This document shows positions 43,280 through 48,733 of a stretch of DNA of 48,733 bases, piece by piece. A program made the translations under genes and the position numbers. The DNA lies in contig JAFEGD010000151.1 in NCBI GenBank assembly GCA_018240245.1, positions 1 to 48,733 of the forward strand, written 5' to 3'. The DNA is from Spirochaetota bacterium. GTDB taxonomy: Bacteria; Spirochaetota; Leptospiria; Turneriellales; Turneriellaceae. The notes beneath the pieces were generated by a model. The model was not told the origin of the DNA. It saw nothing but the letters and a program-made list of their open reading frames with translations, and did no database searches. Positions within the stretch are counted from its first letter, which is position 1, and every line of letters starts with the position of its first letter.

Positions 43280-44538
43280 AATCTCACCCCCGCATAGAGC
43301 CAAAAGTCGTGTTCGAGAAACGCCTGATTTTGTGAGAACATCGCAACCTGCGCGCGGTAGCTGAGCCCCAAGCTCCAGTACGGCCAATGGTATGCCACCG
43401 AAGTACCGATGAGCGCGCTCGGTTGCCAGCTCGCAAAAATCGCGCTGCCTGCGGCGGAAAGTTGCGAGTACAACGCGCCCGCACCGAATTCGGCGAAGGC
43501 GGCGAAGCGACCGCTTTGCCAATAAGGAAAACCAAACAGTAAATGATTCGAGACAAAAACGCCGCTGAGCGGCGCCGCTTGCGTCAAGAGCAGCGAATTT
43601 TGCCCGACGATGTCGGCTTGCCCGGTGAGCATCGTCAGCTTGCTTTGTATACCGAAGCGCGAACCTTTTGGCAGAAAGTAGATTTTTTTCGCCAGGCGAC
43701 TTTCCCAAACGGCGGCCCCGAGCGAATAACCCGTCAGGTTCTGCACGGGAATTCCTTTCGCATAGGTAATCGTGCCGTCGCTACTGTAAAGCGACTGCAT
43801 AATCGGTATGCCGGAAAAAAGTTGGATTTCCCAATCGCGCTCTTCGGCCTTTTGGCGCGCGATTGCGGCTCGGCGCAGTTCGGCCTCGACGGCGTCGAAC
43901 ATCGGCAATTCGCGCGCCATCGAATCGGCGATTTTTTCGGCGAGCACGTTGATGCCGTTGAACATATCGCTATCCGATTTTGTCAGTACTTCTTCGGAAA
44001 CCTTGAGCAGCTTTGTATCGGTTTCATACGCCTGCGCGCTGAGCAGCAACACGCCGTTGAGTTCGGAGAATTTTCCGAACACCACGACATCCGCGCCTGT
44101 TCCTTGCCCGACACGAATTGCCTCGGTGCGATTGAATTGTTTCAAAATCGGCGGCTTCGTTTCGCTCATGCCGGTGGCGGTGGCGGGTTTGCCGGGTTCG
44201 TTTTTTTCGGTTACCAACTTTTCTTGCGGCGGCAACGGAGCCTCTTTTTGTTTTTCGTTCGCGGCATCTGGCGTCGCGACCTTGGCATTATCGCGGCTCA
44301 ACAGTTGAAATTTCTGTGTCTTTTTGATCGGCTCGACGAGCGCGTCGGCGATGCTACCCGCGAGATAACCGAATTCGGGTTTGCCGGTCTGGTTTTCAAA
44401 ATCGAAGATTAACACCTTGCGGCGGATAACCCCTTTGCGGGTGCTATTGTTCGGTGGCTGCGGTTGCGCTATAATCGATAAACTACATAACAAACAGGAA
44501 AGCCAAGCACCGAACGATTTCAGTCCGCAGAATCGCAT
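43276..44538 (-). CDS. TolB-like domain fused to a barrel-like C-terminal half
   Basis: A 420-residue exported protein. Signal peptide about residues 1-25 (ending SIIAQ). The N-terminal half has VLIFDFENQTGKPEFGYLAGSI and GTGADVVVFGKFSE, the same pattern as the protein at 30777-31901 (RYDDKTGTENFGY and ADIDILIFGNF). A charged stretch (ELRRAAIARQKAEERD) follows. The C-terminal half (about 240-420) has transmembrane-type strands and ends HDFWLYAGVRL, like a small outer-membrane barrel. A fusion of these two parts in one chain is uncommon. Its start faces recQ divergently. Confidence 0.7.
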   Translation of the reverse strand: MRFCGLKSFGAWLSCLLCSLSIIAQPQPPNNSTRKGVIRRKVLIFDFENQTGKPEFGYLAGSIADALVEPIKKTQKFQLLSRDNAKVATPDAANEKQKEAPLPPQEKLVTEKNEPGKPATATGMSETKPPILKQFNRTEAIRVGQGTGADVVVFGKFSELNGVLLLSAQAYETDTKLLKVSEEVLTKSDSDMFNGINVLAEKIADSMARELPMFDAVEAELRRAAIARQKAEERDWEIQLFSGIPIMQSLYSSDGTITYAKGIPVQNLTGYSLGAAVWESRLAKKIYFLPKGSRFGIQSKLTMLTGQADIVGQNSLLLTQAAPLSGVFVSNHLLFGFPYWQSGRFAAFAEFGAGALYSQLSAAGSAIFASWQPSALIGTSVAYHWPYWSLGLSYRAQVAMFSQNQAFLEHDFWLYAGVRL

Positions 44539-44624
44539 TCAATCCGCACCGCAAATATGCCGGTGGAAGCGTCAACGTATTCTCTATTGATTTTACGAGC
44601 GCCCCGCAAATACGACATTGCCCA

Positions 44625-46448
44625 ATGTCTGCTTCGACGCAGCAAATCGCCGCCGCCGAAAAGCTGTTACATTCTGTATTTGGGTATGCGAGCTTTCGCC
44701 TCGACCAAGAACGCATTATCGCGAACGTACTCGATAAAAAAGACACGCTTGTGGTAATGCCAACGGGCGGGGGAAAATCCCTCTGCTACCAGATACCCGC
44801 GCTTGTCTTCGAGGGGCTCACCGTCGTCGTCTCGCCGCTCATCTCGCTCATGCAAGACCAGGTGATGCAGCTCAAACAACTCGGCGTCGCGGCGGTCTGT
44901 CTCAACAGTTCGCTCGACCTCGTCGAATACGAAGAAAATATTGCCGCGATTCGTGCGGGTAAAGTGAAGCTGCTGTACCTTGCGCCCGAGACGTTGTTTT
45001 TAGCGCGCACACAGGCGCTGCTCAAAAATATAAAAGTCGATTGCCTCACGATCGACGAGGCACATTGCATATCCGATTGGGGGCACGATTTTCGCCCCGA
45101 GTACCGTAAGCTTGCCGAAGTGCGCGGTAAATTTGCCGAGGCGGTGACGATCGCGCTCACGGCCACGGCGACCGCGCAGGTACGCGCCGATATCAAAGCA
45201 CAGTTGGCAATCCCCGATTCGCACGAATTTGTTTCGAGTTTCGATCGCCCGAATTTGCAACTGCATGTGCTGCCGAAAGCGAACCCCGAATCGCAGGTGC
45301 TGGGCATTCTGCGCGACCACCCGAACGAATCGGGAATCGTTTATTGTTTCTCGAAAGCGCAGGTCGACGAACTTTCTACGCTGCTCGCCGCGCGTAACTT
45401 TTCGGTGAAGCCCTACCACGCGGGTTTATCCGATATGTTGCGCGCGAAGAACCAAGAACTTTTTATCCGCGACGACGTGCAAATTATTGTGGCGACGATC
45501 GCGTTCGGCATGGGCATCAATAAACCCAACGTGCGTTTTGTAATTCACTACGATTTGCCGAAAAATATCGAAAGCTATTACCAAGAGATAGGTCGGGCGG
45601 GGCGCGACTCTCTTAAGGCGGATTGCTTTTTGTTATACTCGCATAGCGATAGCCAGAAAATAAAATATTTTATCTCGCAAAAAGGCGACGACGAAAAGCG
45701 CGTCGCGCTACGGCAGCTAACGAGTCTTATCCACTACGCCGAAAGCGACGGTTGTCGGCGCAAATCGTTGCTCGCTTACTTTGGCGAAAACGCCGCCGAG
45801 TCGTGCGGCGCTTGCGACGCCTGCTTGAACCCGCCTAAAGATAAAATCGATCTCACCGTGCCCGCGCAAAAATTTATGTCGTGCGTGAAAAAGACCGGCG
45901 AGCGCTTCGGCGCGGCGTATGTCGTCGACGTGCTGCGTGGCGCAAAGACAGAAAAAATTTTTGCGAACGCGCACGACAAACTTTCGACGTACGGCATCGG
46001 CAGAGATATTGCGAAGCAGGGGTGGCTGGCACTTGCACGGCAGTTAATCCGCCAAGGCTTACTCGCGCAAGACGCCGAATTTAGCACGCTGTCGTTGACC
46101 GCCGCTGCGGTGCCGGTATTAAAAAGCGAAAAAATATTTCTCGGCGATTCGTTGCAAACTTCGACCCGCGATCACCCTTTTGTTAAGGGCGCTGCGGGCG
46201 AACGCAGCCAAATCGGCGGGGTGCGGCCAGAGCTTTTCGAGCTTCTGCGCAAGCGGCGCAAAGAACTTGCCGACGAGCAGAACGTTGCGCCGTATATGAT
46301 TTTCTCCGACAAGACCCTCGTCGATATGTGCGCTCGCTTGCCGCAGTCGCACGCAGAACTGCTCGAGGTACACGGTGTCGGTGAAATGAAGATGCGCCGC
46401 TATGGCGACGAGTTTTTGCCGTTTCTGCGCGCGCATGCGGCAAATTAG
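44625..46448 (+). CDS. recQ: ATP-dependent DNA helicase RecQ
   Basis: 3'-5' helicase of recombination and replication repair. It has 607 residues. Visible: FRLDQERIIANVL, Walker A MPTGGGKS (about 44-51), DEAHCISDWGHDFRPEY (DEAH near 143), LTATATAQV, and IVATIAFGMGINKPNVRFV with HYDLPKNIESYYQEIGRAGRD. The zinc-binding cysteines lie in the GC(R/K).SLL...ESCGACDAC region. A winged-helix region comes next and an HRDC domain at the C-terminus (about 525-607). The ATG at 44625 is the first plausible start. It ends 40 bases before guaB. Confidence 0.97.
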   Translation: MSASTQQIAAAEKLLHSVFGYASFRLDQERIIANVLDKKDTLVVMPTGGGKSLCYQIPALVFEGLTVVVSPLISLMQDQVMQLKQLGVAAVCLNSSLDLVEYEENIAAIRAGKVKLLYLAPETLFLARTQALLKNIKVDCLTIDEAHCISDWGHDFRPEYRKLAEVRGKFAEAVTIALTATATAQVRADIKAQLAIPDSHEFVSSFDRPNLQLHVLPKANPESQVLGILRDHPNESGIVYCFSKAQVDELSTLLAARNFSVKPYHAGLSDMLRAKNQELFIRDDVQIIVATIAFGMGINKPNVRFVIHYDLPKNIESYYQEIGRAGRDSLKADCFLLYSHSDSQKIKYFISQKGDDEKRVALRQLTSLIHYAESDGCRRKSLLAYFGENAAESCGACDACLNPPKDKIDLTVPAQKFMSCVKKTGERFGAAYVVDVLRGAKTEKIFANAHDKLSTYGIGRDIAKQGWLALARQLIRQGLLAQDAEFSTLSLTAAAVPVLKSEKIFLGDSLQTSTRDHPFVKGAAGERSQIGGVRPELFELLRKRRKELADEQNVAPYMIFSDKTLVDMCARLPQSHAELLEVHGVGEMKMRRYGDEFLPFLRAHAAN

Positions 46449-46455
46449 ATTACAC

Positions 46456-46485
46456 TTGACACCGTGATTTTTCTCCTTAAATTAT
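46456..46485 (+). promoter_or_regulatory. Putative guaB promoter
   Basis: TTGACA at 46456-46461, then a 16-18-base spacer and a weak -10 (AAATTA or AATTAT, about 46479-46485). The -10 lies only a few bases before the guaB ATG at 46489, and no Shine-Dalgarno sequence is visible, so the transcript might be leaderless. It could also be coincidental. Confidence 0.35.
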
Positions 46486-46488
46486 CAC

Positions 46489-48033
46489 ATGGCACGCCGT
46501 TCGACCCCTTCTCACAGTAAAAAAAATACCGCCCGCGATGGTTTCGCCGCCGAGGCGGTCTTCGAAAAAGATCAGGGCATCACCTATAAAGACTTTCTTA
46601 TCTTACCGGGCTACATCGACTTTGCCCCGCAAGACGTGAGCCTCGAAACGCAAGTTTCGCGCAACGTGCGCACAAAGCTGCCGCTCATCAGTTCGCCGAT
46701 GGATACCGTGACCGAAAGCCAGATGGCGATCACGCTCGCGCTCTTGGGCGGCATCGGTATAATTCATAATAACCTTTCGATCGAAGAACAGGCGGCGCAG
46801 GTCGAGCGCGTTAAGCGCTACGAAAACGGTTTTATCACCGACCCGATTGTTTTGTCCCCCAAAAATAAAATTTCCGATATCGACGCGATCGCGGGCCGCT
46901 ATGGCTTTAGCGGAGTGCCGATCACCGAAGACGGCACACTGCGCTCGAAGCTCGTCGGCATCGTCGCTAACCGCGACGTCGATTTCGAGCGCGATCGATC
47001 GCTGACGCTCGCACGCGTTATGACGACAGAACTCGTGACTGCCCGCAAAGGTGTGTCGCTTGTCGAAGCGAATGAAATCCTGCGTAAGTCGAAAAAAGGT
47101 AAGCTGCCGATTATCGATAAAGAAGGTCGTCTCGTCGCGCTCATGAGCCGCACCGATCTTGTGAAGAATCGCGAGTACCCGGCGGCGACGAAAGATGACC
47201 AGAAACGCTTGCGCGTCGGTGCGGCCGTGTCGACGCACCCGCACGACCGCGAGCGCATCGAGACGCTCGTTGCGCGCGGCGTCGATCTGTTGGTGATCGA
47301 TTCGGCGCAAGGGTATTCGAAATTTCAAATCGATCTTCTGAAAGAGCTCAAGAAAAAATATCCCGCCGTCGACGTCATGGCGGGCAACGTCGTGACGCGC
47401 GAACAAGGCGAGGCGCTCGTCAAAGCCGGCGCCGACGCGCTCAGAATCGGCATGGGGCCGGGCTCGATCTGCATCACGCAAGACACGATGGCGTGCGGGC
47501 GTTCGCAGGCGACGGCGGTCTATTACACCGCGCTCATGGCGGCCAAATATAAAGTGCCGGTCATTGCCGACGGCGGCATCTCGAACATCGGCGACATTGC
47601 CAAAGCGCTCGCAGTCGGAGCGAGTGCGGCGATGTGCGGCTCGCTACTCGCGGGCAGCAAAGAAGCCCCCGGCGATTATTATTACGAGAACGGCGTGCGG
47701 CTCAAGAAATTTCGCGGCATGGCGTCGATCGAAGCGATGGAAGGTTCGGGCGGCGGCGCAAAACGCTACAACGTCGAAGATCAGAAAATTCGCGTCGCGC
47801 AGGGCGTCTCGGGCGCGGTCGTCGATAAAGGCAGTCTTTTCGAATTTGTACCATATCTAATGCAGGGCGTGCGCCACGCGCTGCAAGACATGGGCTGCCG
47901 CGACATCGCGGCATTGCACAAGGCGCTGCACAGCGGCAATCTACGTTTCGAACCGCGCTCTTTGGCGGCGCAGGCGCAGGGCGGTGTGCACGGGCTTTAT
48001 TCATATAAGAAACCCATCATCGGTGCGGAGTGA
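46489..48033 (+). CDS. guaB: IMP dehydrogenase, eukaryotic-like sequence
   Basis: Oxidises IMP to XMP with NAD+, the first committed step of GMP synthesis. It has 514 residues, with the barrel split by two CBS domains (about 115-235). The catalytic Cys328 is in [16 protein letters not shown]; the flap segment is [10 protein letters not shown]...[16 protein letters not shown]. Many blocks look like animal and fungal enzymes rather than E. coli Gua[77 protein letters not shown]. The first 28 residues are a Ser/Lys-rich extension. Transcribed alone downstream of recQ. Confidence 0.96.
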   Translation: MARRSTPSHSKKNTARDGFAAEAVFEKDQGITYKDFLILPGYIDFAPQDVSLETQVSRNVRTKLPLISSPMDTVTESQMAITLALLGGIGIIHNNLSIEEQAAQVERVKRYENGFITDPIVLSPKNKISDIDAIAGRYGFSGVPITEDGTLRSKLVGIVANRDVDFERDRSLTLARVMTTELVTARKGVSLVEANEILRKSKKGKLPIIDKEGRLVALMSRTDLVKNREYPAATKDDQKRLRVGAAVSTHPHDRERIETLVARGVDLLVIDSAQGYSKFQIDLLKELKKKYPAVDVMAGNVVTREQGEALVKAGADALRIGMGPGSICITQDTMACGRSQATAVYYTALMAAKYKVPVIADGGISNIGDIAKALAVGASAAMCGSLLAGSKEAPGDYYYENGVRLKKFRGMASIEAMEGSGGGAKRYNVEDQKIRVAQGVSGAVVDKGSLFEFVPYLMQGVRHALQDMGCRDIAALHKALHSGNLRFEPRSLAAQAQGGVHGLYSYKKPIIGAE

Positions 48034-48116
48034 GATTTAGGTTCTACATTGATCCCGAAACGAATGCGCCCCGGAACGAAAGAACGGTTATAGGCGGAAA
48101 TCATGATTTCGCTCAC

Positions 48117-48160
48117 GTGAATAGGCGGGAACTCGCTTTAGCGAGTTCCCGCCTATTCAT
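48117..48160. mobile_element. Short inverted-repeat element, minimal copy
   Basis: A 44-bp near-perfect palindrome with GTGAATAGGCGGGAACTCGC at its left end and the mirror form at its right (outermost base differs). It consists of little more than the two ends of the family at 14371. TCAC lies on both sides (48113-48116 and 48161-48164). It is 83 bases after the guaB stop and could also fold as a strong hairpin in the guaB 3' end. Apart from it, the 171 bases between guaB and the next gene hold nothing I can identify. Confidence 0.7.
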
Positions 48161-48204
48161 TCACCTTCAATTTTCCTTTACCAAATTGGCACACCCGGCA
48201 CACG

Positions 48205-48733
48205 TTGTGGCATGCTCTTACACCGCAATACCGCAATTTGTTGTTTTATGCCATAATCGCAGCCTGCGGATGCACCTCGTGGGGCCACTTTTGGGAAGTA
48301 AATAAAGACAGCGGCAATAATAGCGCAACTTGCGCTACCGCGGTAGCCTCTGACCCATTCGCCATGGTCTGCGTACCCGCAAACACGACGGGGTTTGTGA
48401 TGGGTGACGGTGAAGACGTGGGCAGGTAGCAACGGCTACACGTTTGCTAACCCCGGTGTGCAGGGCGACAATGGCGCACGCACCAACCAACACCCGGTGA
48501 CGACGATCAACTGGCGCGATGCGATCATCTGGTGCAATGCGGCTTCGCAGCAGCAGGGCTTAACGCCAGTCTACTATAGCGACGCCGGTTTGACGGCGCC
48601 GTTAAAATTCGTCGATGGTACGGCTTCGGTGAACAGCACGGCGGGCAGCGAAGACAACCCCTATATGAACTGGACAGCGAATGGCTATCGTCTACCCACC
48701 GAAGCCGAGTGGGAATATGCGGCGCGTTATATC
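48205..48733 (+). pseudogene. SUMF1/formylglycine-enzyme-type lipoprotein, broken
   Basis: A lipoprotein signal (IIAACGC) follows a TTG start; then comes VPANTTGFVMGDGEDVGR and a TAG at 48427-48429. In another frame the sequence continues with WAGSNGYTFANPGVQG..., NQHPVTTINWRDAIIWCNAA and NWTANGYRLPTEAEWEYAA, the hallmark of the FGE-sulfatase (SUMF1) family. The family would have about 30 residues between GFVMGDGE and the WA(x)xNGYTF block (normally containing the WIGxxEVTYELW-like segment); these are missing here, so a small deletion with a frame change is likely. The gene runs off the window. Its cellular role (modifying enzyme or binding relative) is unknown. Confidence 0.75.

Noticed and set aside
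43543-44412. A 289-codon plus frame opposite the TolB-like fusion gene
   Set aside because: It is a shadow of the minus gene, which has a signal peptide and a recognisable domain.
48400-48440. Programmed frameshifting in the SUMF1-type gene
   Set aside because: There is no slippery heptamer at the junction, and a family segment of about 30 residues is missing as well, so a deletion explains the data better.
1-48733. CRISPR arrays, tRNA or rRNA genes
   Set aside because: I saw no regular repeat-spacer pattern, no tRNA-like TTCGA-loop/CCA context outside coding regions, and no rRNA motifs.

Overview
The window looks like chromosomal DNA of a spirochaete of the order Leptospirales, probably closer to Turneriella or Leptonema than to low-GC Leptospira. 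The clues are a base composition near half GC, a sigma-28 gene beside rsmA, many lipoprotein signal peptides with relaxed lipoboxes (for example ending IHC, IGC or SASC), TonB receptors, FecR and TolB/CsgG-like periplasmic proteins, a large degenerate cyclic-nucleotide-domain protein, and a broken formylglycine-enzyme-type lipoprotein. The assignment is inference; no rRNA or tRNA gene lies in the window to fix it.

Region 1 (1-7576, + strand) is housekeeping. It holds the end of the alpha ribosomal-protein operon (map end, rpmJ, rpsM, rpsK, rpsD, rpoA, rplQ), closed by a strong intrinsic terminator, then alaS-acpS-ruvB, tightly packed.

Region 2 (7577-14767) is accessory. It has a 2020-residue SpvB/FG-GAP/RHS polymorphic toxin whose 5' end seems cut off and whose C-terminal tip is a complete M23 (LytM) peptidase domain. 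An ATGA overlap joins it to a small AT-rich secreted protein, the candidate immunity protein. Next come two palindromic repeats: a perfect 15-bp stem, and the largest copy of a short inverted-repeat element found three times in the window, each time flanked by a 4-bp direct repeat.

Region 3 (14768-20043) carries a small membrane protein, a UbiB/ABC1 kinase (-), and a + run of a biotinyl-domain protein, a NUDIX hydrolase and a two-TM sensor-like protein.

Region 4 (20050-31901) is one long minus-strand run. In transcription order: TolB/CsgG-like exported protein, FecR protein, outer-membrane barrel, FAD oxidoreductase of the CrtI/RetSat type, a 34-codon ORF, sigma-28 (fliA), rsmA, a large cNMP-domain protein and a TonB-dependent receptor. 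Overlaps and short gaps suggest several coupled units.

Region 5 (32078-39643) has a lipoprotein metalloprotease, mtaB with a TPR protein (-), and then a cobalamin riboswitch with a Shine-Dalgarno-sequestering hairpin. The riboswitch controls three genes: a surface-type lipoprotein, a BtuB-like TonB receptor and a propeller-like lipoprotein. This looks like a complete outer-membrane vitamin B12 capture system.

Region 6 (39667-48733) has an ABC-F ATPase and inorganic pyrophosphatase (-), a lipoprotein with two similar beta-rich halves and a TolB-like/barrel fusion protein (-), recQ, a guaB whose protein resembles eukaryotic IMP dehydrogenases, the smallest copy of the mobile repeat, and a frameshifted SUMF1-type lipoprotein running off the end.
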